A DNA stretch of 64,000 nucleotides from assembly GCF_900111945.1 (NCBI RefSeq), contig NZ_FOYO01000001.1, forward strand, positions 472,251 through 536,250. Direction: 5' to 3'. Positions 46,102-54,089 of the stretch are shown here, in pieces. The position numbers and the translations under genes were made by a program. The notes under the pieces are model-generated. The model saw only the letters and a program-made list of their open reading frames with translations. It searched no databases and was not told the origin of the DNA. Position 1 is the first letter of the stretch; every line of letters begins with the position of its first letter. This DNA is from Litoreibacter janthinus. GTDB lineage: Bacteria > Pseudomonadota > Alphaproteobacteria > Rhodobacterales > Rhodobacteraceae.

Positions 46102-47040
46102 CTACCCCTGTGGCGTCATGGCTTTGCGGGCCTGCTTGCGCTCTTTGCCCAGCTTCCCCTCGCGCCAGATAATCAAGATGCCGGCACAAACGATCAGCGC
46201 GATACCAACGAGCATTACCGCTGTCGGCACCTCGGCGAACACAAAATAGCCAATCCCAAGCGCAAGCAGGATCGAGAAATACTCAAACGGGGCCACCACG
46301 GATGCATCGGCGTATCGGTAGCTGGATGTTAGGAATATCTGGCCGATCCCCCCACATAGGCCCGCACCGATCAAAGCGGCAGCCTCGGGGCCAGTGGGCC
46401 AAACCCACCCAAATGGCAAAGTCATGAAGGATAGGGTGGAGGCAGTAACTGCGAACCAAAAAACGATCGCTGAGGTCGGCTCCGACATGGTGAGTTTGCG
46501 CACGAAAACATGCGCCAACCCAGCCATGACAGCTGACCCGAAGGCGAGGATTGCTCCGATTGCCAGATAGGGATCTTTGCCGGCGTCTGAAAACGCGGTC
46601 AGGCGAGGCGACATAATGATCAGGACCCCAATCATCCCAAGCGCGACGGCCGTCAAACGAAACGCGCGGACGCGTTCACCAAGGAACATTGCTGCGAATA
46701 TGACGACAAGAACCGGCTGTGCGTACTGGATCGCTTTCACCTCGGACAAGGGCAACAATCCCAAAGCCGCAAAGCCCATCGACATGGCCGTGACCCCGAC
46801 AAGGCCGCGCCAGAAATGGCCAAGCGGGTTGTCGGTTTTCAAACCTGTGCGCAACTCGCCTCGCATCGCGATCCAGACGAGGATTATTGGCAGCCCAAAG
46901 AAAGATCGGAAGAACACCGTCTCCCCCGGTGGCACGCGAACGGAAGCGATTTTAATGAGTGTCGCCATACCCATAAAGAAGATCACAGCGCCGAGCTTGG
47001 ACAGTATGGCAATCAGGGTGTTCTGTTTGGGGGTATCCAT
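46102..47040 (-). CDS. DMT-superfamily permease (EamA type)
   Basis: A 312-residue protein with ten hydrophobic segments arranged as two EamA repeats. Typical features include SLPIILVW-type helices (GLPIILVWIAMRGELRTGL) and LPLSEVKAIQYAQPVLVVIF in the first repeat. Such permeases export amino acids or metabolites. It starts 9 bases after the App1-like gene and ends one base before DUF1294. The substrate is unknown. Confidence 0.9.
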   Translation of the reverse strand: MDTPKQNTLIAILSKLGAVIFFMGMATLIKIASVRVPPGETVFFRSFFGLPIILVWIAMRGELRTGLKTDNPLGHFWRGLVGVTAMSMGFAALGLLPLSEVKAIQYAQPVLVVIFAAMFLGERVRAFRLTAVALGMIGVLIIMSPRLTAFSDAGKDPYLAIGAILAFGSAVMAGLAHVFVRKLTMSEPTSAIVFWFAVTASTLSFMTLPFGWVWPTGPEAAALIGAGLCGGIGQIFLTSSYRYADASVVAPFEYFSILLALGIGYFVFAEVPTAVMLVGIALIVCAGILIIWREGKLGKERKQARKAMTPQG

Positions 47041-47049
47041 GAACGCACC

Positions 47050-48033
47050 CTAGGATAGCCCTGCTTCAGGTTCCATGCCTTTGAAGTCGGGCGCGTGATA
47101 TAGTCGTGTGCCCGTAGCCTCGATCTGCATCATTGTGCCTTGAACCTCGGCATTCGGACCGGGGCCAGGCTCACGCAGAACGACGGCGTGTATGCGACCA
47201 GCATGTCGGGCAATCGCATCAAGGTATACCTGAGCATCATGCTGACCGGTATCCCCAATCAAGATTGCGGGCAGGGTCGGGTTGGCCGCAAGGATGGTGT
47301 CGATGCTGCTGCCTTTGTGATCGCCATGGGTGCCGGTCACAAACTGGCTTTCGCTTATGCCAAGATCACGGAGGAACATGGGGCCGCGAACCAACGCTGC
47401 ATGGGTGAAAATCTGCTCCAGAAAGTAGTGAAAATTCCATGGGCTGGAACTCACATAAAAGACGGGATTGCGTCCTTCATCCGAAAGCCGAGTCATCATA
47501 GAAACCGCATCCGCGAACACGCGACGCGTTAGCGCATTGCCTGTAAGTGACGTCCAAAGGTTCTTCCACAACACATAGGCACCGGTTTCAATCATTGTGT
47601 CGTCGATATCCGATATCACCAAAAACCGAGCATCCTCTCGGGGGACCAATGCAGGGCAAGTGGCAAGATCCTCAAAGCCTTCAATGCTTACGGCAACCTC
47701 GTGCCAGCCCGAAGCTTGAAGGCGCGGAAGTGTCAGACTGAAATATCCCTCGTCATCACTGGTGGCTGATGTCTCACCCGCCCTCACTGTCACGTCTGCA
47801 ACTTCGTCAGTCAGAAAAAGCGAAAGCATCTGTCGGATGTTTGTCATTAGGCGCTGACCATCGGCTGGTTTGTTTCGCGCGATTTTGGACAGCACGCGAC
47901 CCCGTATGACCAACGACTCGGGTGTAGCGTAACCGATATAAGGGTCAATCACACGACCCTTTCCAGTGCGCCCGAACCAGCGATCTATAAGGGTCTCAAG
48001 CTTGAGCGCAGCGAGGTGGAGAATACGCTTCAT
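47050..48033 (-). CDS. App1-like phosphatidate phosphatase domain protein (DUF2183)
   Basis: The catalytic core contains the HAD-type DxDxT motif in VISDIDDTMIETGAYVLWK, followed by PVFYVSSSPWNFHYFLEQIF and later ILIGDTGQHDAQVY. This matches the DUF2183/App1 family, named for yeast phosphatidate phosphatase App1. An N-terminal beta domain of about 130 residues precedes it. There is no signal peptide. It heads a set with the DMT permease and DUF1294 genes. The bacterial substrate is not established. Confidence 0.88.
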   Translation of the reverse strand: MKRILHLAALKLETLIDRWFGRTGKGRVIDPYIGYATPESLVIRGRVLSKIARNKPADGQRLMTNIRQMLSLFLTDEVADVTVRAGETSATSDDEGYFSLTLPRLQASGWHEVAVSIEGFEDLATCPALVPREDARFLVISDIDDTMIETGAYVLWKNLWTSLTGNALTRRVFADAVSMMTRLSDEGRNPVFYVSSSPWNFHYFLEQIFTHAALVRGPMFLRDLGISESQFVTGTHGDHKGSSIDTILAANPTLPAILIGDTGQHDAQVYLDAIARHAGRIHAVVLREPGPGPNAEVQGTMMQIEATGTRLYHAPDFKGMEPEAGLS

Positions 48034-48054
48034 GGTCGCGCGCCCTACGCTCTA

Positions 48055-49206
48055 TTACAAAAACACCCGCTCTACAGCCCAATAGCCGCCAACGATTGCG
48101 ATAAAGACCGACGCTGGAATCGAGATGCGCGCGCGGTACCACGGCTTCTTACCAAACCAGTACCCAACGGCGAGGAACGCAAGCGCAATGACCGTAAGCT
48201 GCCCCACTTCGACGCCGACGTTGAAGCCGATAAGTCCCGCAACAAAGCGTCCGGGAGCCAAGCCGAACTCCCCCAACACGGATGCGAAGCCCATGCCATG
48301 CAGTAAGCCAAATGCGAAAATCACAATGGGGCGCCACCATGTGATGCGGCTGGTGAAAATGTTTTCAACCGCGACGTAGACAATGGATGCCGCAATCAAC
48401 GGCTCAACAATCGCAGGATTGACCGAAATGTAGCCAAGGCTCGCCAGCGCCAAAGTAATTGTATGCGCCGCGGTAAAAACGGTGACTTGTGTGATCAAGG
48501 GGCGCAGGTGAAGTGATAGAAAGAACAACCCTAGTACAAACAGGATGTGATCCAGACCCTTTGGAATAATGTGATCGAAGCCCACTCCGATGTAGCGCAC
48601 GAATACCGACATAGCGCTTTCGGTCGCAGCTCCCGCGCGCGGGAGTGGCTCGCTCAAAGCACCATTTTCCAGATAACCCGCATAGGCGTCATCGCCGCCT
48701 TCGGTCTGGCGAATAATAATCGGCCCGTACGCACCTTTCCATCCGGCCTGCACATCGCTTGCGTCAGATGGAAGAACACCACGCAACTCAATCGTTGTGT
48801 CTCGTGGCAGTTCCAGATCAGGCTGATCCAAAACGTCTACTGATACCAACTCAAGGTTAACCGGCGCCTCGCCTGCCAAAACGGTGATTCCACTGGCAAT
48901 GTTAGCCCAAGCAGTCTGGAACCGCGTTTTCAGGTCCTCCGGTGGCAGCGCTCTCAAGGCATCGTATAGATCGGCGTCAGGCGCCTCATTCGTGTCTTGC
49001 AAGCCTTCGAGATTGATACCCGCTATCAGCGGTTCAGCAGTCATGCGGATTTTCATCGTAACGGAATCTTCGGACAAGGTCACATCAGCAATCGCCGGAC
49101 GGATTTCGTGGGCCGCCACGCTAGACGCCAAAGTGATCACTGCAAGCATTGACAACAGCACAAGTTGCCCCAGCATGTAGGGCATGTTTTTCAAAGGAAA
49201 CGTCAT
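48055..49206 (-). CDS. HupE/UreJ-2-family membrane protein
   Basis: The protein has a signal peptide, a soluble domain of about 160 residues starting AHEIRPAIADVTL, and a C-terminal block of six or so membrane helices. That block opens with YIGVGFDHIIPKGLDHILFV, the HupE/UreJ-2 hallmark with its histidine/aspartate pair. HupE-type proteins are thought to import nickel or cobalt. The ATG at 49206 has GGAGAG 7 bases upstream. It is exactly interlocked with the divergent DUF4198 gene: both ATGs use the CATG at 49204-49207. Confidence 0.88.
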   Translation of the reverse strand: MTFPLKNMPYMLGQLVLLSMLAVITLASSVAAHEIRPAIADVTLSEDSVTMKIRMTAEPLIAGINLEGLQDTNEAPDADLYDALRALPPEDLKTRFQTAWANIASGITVLAGEAPVNLELVSVDVLDQPDLELPRDTTIELRGVLPSDASDVQAGWKGAYGPIIIRQTEGGDDAYAGYLENGALSEPLPRAGAATESAMSVFVRYIGVGFDHIIPKGLDHILFVLGLFFLSLHLRPLITQVTVFTAAHTITLALASLGYISVNPAIVEPLIAASIVYVAVENIFTSRITWWRPIVIFAFGLLHGMGFASVLGEFGLAPGRFVAGLIGFNVGVEVGQLTVIALAFLAVGYWFGKKPWYRARISIPASVFIAIVGGYWAVERVFL

Positions 49207-50014
49207 GTCGTCTCTCCGCCTCTTTCGCACCGTTGCATTGTTTTTGTGGGCGGCGACTTCCGCCCAAGCGCACGAGTTCTGGATCTCGCCGGAGGTCTAC
49301 GAAACCCCGAAAGGTGGCGAGATTCAAGCCCATCTTCGGGTTGGTCAGGAATTCGGTGGCGCATCGTATTCCTTCAATCCCAACCAGTTCGAGCGCTTCG
49401 ATCTTGTAGCAGGCGACCAAGTGATCCCCGTGACAGGACGGCTCGGCGACACACCCGCGTTGGGCATGACATCGCCTGCCGACGGATTAATAACTATCGT
49501 GCATGAGACCGGAGACAACATCCTGACCTACAAAGAGATGGAAAAATTCGAGAAGTTTGCCAAGCACAAGGATTTCGAATGGGCCGTGACGCGACACATG
49601 GAACGCGGCCTCCCGACTGATCGGTTTATGGAGCGTTATCGTCGCTACGCCAAAAGCCTTGTCGCTGTGGGCGATGGCGCCGGAGCAGATCGCGAGGTTG
49701 GTTTAAAAACCGAGATCGTCGCACTCGCCAACCCTTATACAGACACCGTCGATCAGTTTCCGGTAAAAGTTCTTATGGATGGCAAGCCGCGCGTGAATGC
49801 CCAGATTGAGCTTTTCGACAAGGCACCGGACGGAGAAGTTACAATAACACTGTATCGCACGGATGCGGACGGCATCGGAACGTTCCCTGTCTCCCGCGGC
49901 CATGAATACCTTGTTGACGCTGTCGCGTTGCTTCCGCTCGAAGAGGGGGACGCGACCAAGTACCCGGTCTGGTCTTCCATCTGGGCGTCCCTGACATTCA
50001 AGGTTCCAGAATAG
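49205..50014 (+). CDS. Exported DUF4198-family protein
   Basis: A signal peptide (MSSLRLFRTVALFLWAATSA, then QA) leads to a mature protein starting HEFWISPEVYETPKGGEI. DUF4198 proteins are periplasmic beta-sandwich proteins linked to metal uptake, often near transporters. A second Ig-like part (KVLMDGKPRVNAQIELFDK, TLYRTDADGIGTFPV) closes the protein at about 269 residues. AAAGGA lies 6 bases before the ATG, so this short start is preferred over 49184. It is divergent from a HupE-family gene. A terminator-like hairpin follows. Confidence 0.86.
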   Translation: MSSLRLFRTVALFLWAATSAQAHEFWISPEVYETPKGGEIQAHLRVGQEFGGASYSFNPNQFERFDLVAGDQVIPVTGRLGDTPALGMTSPADGLITIVHETGDNILTYKEMEKFEKFAKHKDFEWAVTRHMERGLPTDRFMERYRRYAKSLVAVGDGAGADREVGLKTEIVALANPYTDTVDQFPVKVLMDGKPRVNAQIELFDKAPDGEVTITLYRTDADGIGTFPVSRGHEYLVDAVALLPLEEGDATKYPVWSSIWASLTFKVPE

Positions 50015-50020
50015 AAGAAA

Positions 50021-50047
50021 CCCCCAGCCTGACGATCAGACTGAGGG
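50021..50047 (+). terminator. Hairpin after the DUF4198 gene
   Basis: CCCCCAG, C, CTGA, CGA, TCAG, A, CTGAGGG can fold into a stem with one internal mismatch and a single-base bulge. It starts 6 bases after the stop. Only a weak pyrimidine stretch follows (CTCCTT), so it is a poor intrinsic terminator by sequence. The remaining bases to 50251 hold no other recognised feature. Confidence 0.45.
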
Positions 50048-50251
50048 CTCCTTAATCACGTAGCACCCGACGCGGCGATCTGGGTGGGGGCTGATCACAC
50101 CGCGTCGAGCTTGAGTTCACACTCGCTACAAGTCTTGTTTCGACGATAAGTGAGGCCGCTTAAGGGACGAAGCGTGGTCATGCGCAGGTCATCGCGCGGC
50201 AATTTAAAGGCAACACTTGATTTGAGACGAAACGCGGACCACCATGTCAAT

Positions 50252-50593
50252 ATGAACCAGAACGCCCCGATCCCATTCCGCCCCAGCCAATCTGAAAAGG
50301 TTGCATTCCAGCGGCGAGAGTTGGGTGAGATACTAACAATTTATGGTCGCATGGTGGCCGCAGGCGAATGGCGCGACTACGGCATTTCAATGCTGAAGGA
50401 TGTGGCAGTCTTTTCTATCTTTCGTCGCGCCGCAGAGCATCCCATCTACCGCATCGAAAAGCGCCCGAAGCTGGCGACCAAACAGCAAACCTATTCGGTG
50501 ATCGGCATGGACGGTCGCATTCTCAAACGTGGTGCCGACCTTCAACAGGTACTTCGCGTCTTGGAAAAGAAACTTATCCGCGCTGTCGACTAA
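50252..50593 (+). CDS. DUF2794-family protein
   Basis: A small soluble protein of about 113 residues, beginning MNQNAPIPFRPSQSEKVAFQ. The EWRDYGISMLKDVAVFSIFR and YRIEKRPKLATKQQTYSVIG segments are typical of the alphaproteobacterial DUF2794 family; the function is unknown. The ATG at 50252 is used because conservation begins there; the frame extends upstream to 50150 with a basic, less plausible leader. It is convergent with the NlpC/P60 gene through a shared CTAA. Confidence 0.82.
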   Translation: MNQNAPIPFRPSQSEKVAFQRRELGEILTIYGRMVAAGEWRDYGISMLKDVAVFSIFRRAAEHPIYRIEKRPKLATKQQTYSVIGMDGRILKRGADLQQVLRVLEKKLIRAVD

Positions 50594-51417
50594 ACCCTTT
50601 TGACCGACGTTACCGGCCCATCACCCGCAGCCTCGATACGTGCGATGGCATCATCCAGCGGCTCGTAAGCGACCGCCATATGAAACGAATTTGCATGTAA
50701 GATCGTGTTCTCGCCCGACACCAAAGCGACGTGGCCCTTCCAAAATATCAAATCTCCGCGCCGAGCATCTTCAAGCGACACGGCGCTTCCCAGTTCCGCT
50801 TCCTGCATATCGCTGTCGCGCGGACAATCCATCCCGCAACTGCGCCATGCCACCTGAACCAGACCCGAACAGTCAACGCCATGCCGTGTGCCGCCGCCCC
50901 AAAGATATGGCGTGCCCAGATATAGATCTGCCACCGCCACCGGATCATTCATACGTTGGCCGATCGGCAGCAAGTGCATCGACGGAACATAACCCCCGTT
51001 GGACAAACGCGACCAGCGCCCCTCTTCCTCCATCACCTGAACCTCGGAGCCAAGATAGAGCGCGCCGTTGTTCATCAACTTCATATTAGGGCCGGGGTAA
51101 ATATGGGTGCAGGGCATCGATACCCAGTGGCTTGCGTCATGCGGCCGGTCGAGAAGATCTTCCTGCACATACCCGCAATAACCGTCATGCACCGCCTGCC
51201 CGAACGCAAATCCGTTCCGCCGCTCCAGCACGTTGAAGAGATCACCGTAAATCAATTGCGAGGTGCGGCGGCCTTCGGGCTTGCCTGTGATATCCGCAAC
51301 GGCCGCGCCACATTGGGCGATATCGCCGTCAGTATATTGCGGCGCGTCAACTTCGCCTTTCAGGTAACTGGCAGCAATACGCCCGTTGGCGGGGGTGACG
51401 CGTGGATCATGTGTCAT
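50590..51417 (-). CDS. NlpC/P60-family cysteine peptidase
   Basis: The C-terminal catalytic part has the NlpC/P60 cysteine in GTRHGVDCSGLVQVAWRSCG and the histidine in GDLIFWKGHVALVSG. An N-terminal SH3-like region precedes it (GDLFNVLERRNGFAFGQAVH ... YCGYVQEDLL). Such enzymes cut peptide bonds in cell-wall peptides, often D-Glu-DAP. No signal peptide is evident, so it may act on recycled peptides in the cytoplasm. It starts in the ATGA at the end of the M17 aminopeptidase gene, consistent with joint peptide breakdown. Confidence 0.9.
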   Translation of the reverse strand: MTHDPRVTPANGRIAASYLKGEVDAPQYTDGDIAQCGAAVADITGKPEGRRTSQLIYGDLFNVLERRNGFAFGQAVHDGYCGYVQEDLLDRPHDASHWVSMPCTHIYPGPNMKLMNNGALYLGSEVQVMEEEGRWSRLSNGGYVPSMHLLPIGQRMNDPVAVADLYLGTPYLWGGGTRHGVDCSGLVQVAWRSCGMDCPRDSDMQEAELGSAVSLEDARRGDLIFWKGHVALVSGENTILHANSFHMAVAYEPLDDAIARIEAAGDGPVTSVKRV

Positions 51418-52811
51418 AGGTTCAATGCCTTGGGTAGGGCTGCGAGAATGGCACGTGCGCCCATCCCGACGCCGCCCTTTGGTCGACCGGGTGCGGCGGC
51501 TGGTTGCCAGCCATAGATGTCAAAATGTGCAAACCTTGCCGTGTTAGACACGAACCGTCGCAGGAAAAGTGCCGCCGTGATTGAGCCGGCAAAGCCGCCC
51601 TTTGGCGCATTGTCGAGATCGGCGATGCCCGGCTCGATCAATGGCTCGTAAGCAGCGTGGAAAGGCATTTCCCACACCGGATCGCGTGCGGTTCGTGCGC
51701 CGTCTCTCAACGCATCCGCGAAGGGGACATCATCCGTGAAGAACGGAGAGATGTCTGGCCCGACCGCGACACGCGCAGCACCCGTCAGAGTAGCCATACA
51801 GATCATCAAATCAGGCGGGGTTTCGTCTGCCAAAGCCAGTGCATCTGCAAGGACAAGGCGCCCTTCAGCGTCGGTATTGTTCACCTCGACAGTCAACCCT
51901 TTGCGAGAGGTCAGAATGTCTTGTGGTCGGAATGCGGAGCCATCGATAGAGTTTTCCACCGCAGGGATCAGGACGCGAAGCTTCAGAGGCAAGCCCAAAG
52001 CCATAATCATATGCGCCAAACCCAGAACCGTCGCAGAGCCACCCATGTCTTTCTTCATCAACCCCATCGAGGCGCCGGGTTTGATATTGAGGCCGCCGGT
52101 GTCAAAACATACGCCCTTGCCGACCAGAACCAGTGTCGGGCCAGCATTTCCCCATGTCATATCGATCAAGCGTGGCTCTGTCGCGGATGCCCGCCCCACC
52201 GCGTGGATCATTGGAAAGTTTTGGTCCAGCAGGGCCTCGCCAACCACCACATCGATCTTCGCGCCATGCGATTCAGCCAGCGCGCGGGCGGCGGCTTCAA
52301 GGTTGTCGGGCCCCATGTCTGCGGTCGGAGTATTGATCAGATCGCGCGTCAGCGCCTCACCAGCCGCAATCGCTTCGATCCGTTCACGATCTAGCGCGTC
52401 GGGGCAAACCAGACGCGCCGCGTGAGGTGGCTGCGCACGGTACGTCTCAAACGCGTATTGCGACAAAAGCCAGCCAAGCGCATGTTCCTCCATCTCGTCT
52501 GCGGGGTGACCGCTTGCGATCTGGTAGGTTCCTGCCGGCAACTTCTCTGCGACCGCTGCCATGGCAAAGCGACCACGAGCCCGCGATGTTGCGTCGCCCA
52601 AACCGGCCAAAGCCATCGCGATAGATCCACCCTCGCCGGGAACAATGCAAACCGACCCGGATGCAGCCTTGAACCCTTGCGCTTTGACCCAGGTCTGCAC
52701 ACTTTTCGGTTGGGTCTTTAGCCAGTCACTAAATGCATCTTGGTCTAATGCCAGAAGTTGGACCGCGCCATCGCTGGCGTCGGCAAATCTTAGCCTTGTG
52801 TGGTTCAACAT
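51414..52811 (-). CDS. Leucyl aminopeptidase-family (M17) peptidase
   Basis: The M17 catalytic domain is clear: VGKGVCFDTGGLNIKPGASM, then GLMKKDMGGSATVLG with metal ligands, and NTDAEGRLVLADALALAD. The 465-residue size and the divergent N-terminal domain are normal for this family. It is a manganese/zinc aminopeptidase for short peptides in the cytoplasm. It forms a two-gene unit with the NlpC/P60 gene, sharing an ATGA. This may be a recycling pair for cell-wall peptides, by inference. Confidence 0.93.
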   Translation of the reverse strand: MLNHTRLRFADASDGAVQLLALDQDAFSDWLKTQPKSVQTWVKAQGFKAASGSVCIVPGEGGSIAMALAGLGDATSRARGRFAMAAVAEKLPAGTYQIASGHPADEMEEHALGWLLSQYAFETYRAQPPHAARLVCPDALDRERIEAIAAGEALTRDLINTPTADMGPDNLEAAARALAESHGAKIDVVVGEALLDQNFPMIHAVGRASATEPRLIDMTWGNAGPTLVLVGKGVCFDTGGLNIKPGASMGLMKKDMGGSATVLGLAHMIMALGLPLKLRVLIPAVENSIDGSAFRPQDILTSRKGLTVEVNNTDAEGRLVLADALALADETPPDLMICMATLTGAARVAVGPDISPFFTDDVPFADALRDGARTARDPVWEMPFHAAYEPLIEPGIADLDNAPKGGFAGSITAALFLRRFVSNTARFAHFDIYGWQPAAAPGRPKGGVGMGARAILAALPKALNL

Positions 52812-52891
52812 TTTGATTGCCTTTGGTGCTGCAAACCCAGCCTACTGCTTGAGGCGCAATCTGCAAGTACACGTGTGCAGACAATCCAGTG

Positions 52892-53272
52892 CTACCCTGG
52901 CAAATTCTGCATATCCCAAACCGCGCTGAGCGAGCGATCCGCGATGCGCCGAAGACGGTTCAATGTGGCAGCTAGCGGGATTCCTTCGCGCAACCGTGCA
53001 CATGAGACGACGTCGTCAGCTACACGGGCAAATGTGGTCATCCCAATATGCCGCGCAGTCTTTACCAGGATATCGCCGCGCGACGTCAGCATATCCATGT
53101 TCTGCGCCGAGTAGGCATCCTCGATTTCGACCATGCCCCTTGCAAGTTCCTCCATCGCGGTAGTGATCATTGCCTCTGCTCGAGTTTCACCCATCGACAC
53201 ACACAGTTCCACCAACCGGTCCGGATCAACCCGCACTGGCTCGCGTAGTTCAAGCTTCACTATATCTTGCAT
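52892..53272 (-). CDS. Conserved helical hypothetical protein, 126 residues
   Basis: An almost entirely helical, acidic protein without membrane segments. The centre (DILVKTARHIGMTTFARVAD) recalls a degenerate Hpt four-helix bundle, with a histidine in a similar place but without the HxxKG pattern. No family can be named. It is transcribed alone, upstream of the M17 gene by 80 bases on the same strand and divergent from the carbonic anhydrase gene. A signalling role is speculative. Confidence 0.72.
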   Translation of the reverse strand: MQDIVKLELREPVRVDPDRLVELCVSMGETRAEAMITTAMEELARGMVEIEDAYSAQNMDMLTSRGDILVKTARHIGMTTFARVADDVVSCARLREGIPLAATLNRLRRIADRSLSAVWDMQNLPG

Positions 53273-53363
53273 ACCGCACCCCTAATTCCGTGCCCCCTCA
53301 AAGCACAGTGCAACTCTCTGCGTTGGAGTTGAACAAAGTCTTGCCCAAGGAACCAGTTTTCCC

Positions 53364-53404
53364 TCGAATTTCGCGTCAATTGTCCGTAGTTATGTTCGAA
53401 ATTC
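53364..53404. promoter_or_regulatory. Paired repeat element upstream of the carbonic anhydrase operon
   Basis: TCGAATTTC at 53364 and TCGAAATTC at 53396 are near-identical direct repeats 32 bases apart, about three helical turns. Read as a dyad, GAATTTCG and CGAAATTC form a perfect 8-base inverted repeat with a 23-base spacer. The element ends 13 bases before the carbonic anhydrase ATG and just before its AGAGGG ribosome-binding site. It could be an operator or a leader hairpin; neither is proven. Confidence 0.4.
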
Positions 53405-53417
53405 TCAGAGGGAACCC

Positions 53418-54065
53418 ATGAGCCAAGTAAAACCCCTGCCGTCCTACCTGATCAACCGCTACCATGGCTGGAAGGCAACAACATATACCGAGAACGAGCC
53501 TTGGTATCGGCGCCTTGCAACAGATGGTCAAAATCCGCGTGCTATGGTGATTTCGTGCTGCGACAGCCGCGTTCATGTAACTTCTATTTTCGGCGCTGAG
53601 CAGGGAGAGTTTTTCATTCACCGGAATATCGCCAACTTGGTGCCGCCCTATAATCCTGATGGTGAATACCACGGCACCTCGGCAGCGATTGAATACGCCG
53701 TAGGGACGCTGAAAGTTGCGCACATCATTGTGCTTGGTCATTCTAACTGTGGTGGCGTCAACGGGTGCCATGACATGTGTTCTGGTCACGCGCCGGAACT
53801 GGAAGAGAAGACCAGTTTTATCGGCCGATGGATGGACATTCTGCGACCCGGTTATGAACGCGTGAAAGACATCGAGGACGAAGCAGAACGACGTAGTGCA
53901 TTGGAAAAAGAGGCCGTGCTGGTTTCGCTGGAAAACCTCGCAGGGTTCCCGTTCATCGCCAAAGAGATGGAGCAAGGCATGTTGAGCCTGCACGGCCTTT
54001 GGACCGATATCGGCGAAGGCGGCCTGGAGCATTACCTTCCCGAGGCGGGCTTTTCGCCAGTTTAG
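53418..54065 (+). CDS. Beta-class carbonic anhydrase
   Basis: This zinc enzyme interconverts CO2 and bicarbonate. Its metal site is C47, D49 and R51 in VISCCDSRVH, plus H108 and C111 in IIVLGHSNCGGVNG. The FFIHRNIANLVPPYNP segment is also typical. The protein is 215 residues, normal size, with no signal peptide, so it acts in the cytoplasm. AGAGGG precedes the ATG. It is the first gene of an apparent operon with an SbtA-like permease and a PII-like protein, which points to bicarbonate handling. Confidence 0.95.
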   Translation: MSQVKPLPSYLINRYHGWKATTYTENEPWYRRLATDGQNPRAMVISCCDSRVHVTSIFGAEQGEFFIHRNIANLVPPYNPDGEYHGTSAAIEYAVGTLKVAHIIVLGHSNCGGVNGCHDMCSGHAPELEEKTSFIGRWMDILRPGYERVKDIEDEAERRSALEKEAVLVSLENLAGFPFIAKEMEQGMLSLHGLWTDIGEGGLEHYLPEAGFSPV

Positions 54066-54089
54066 ACCCTCTTCAACCGGAGATCAGAT

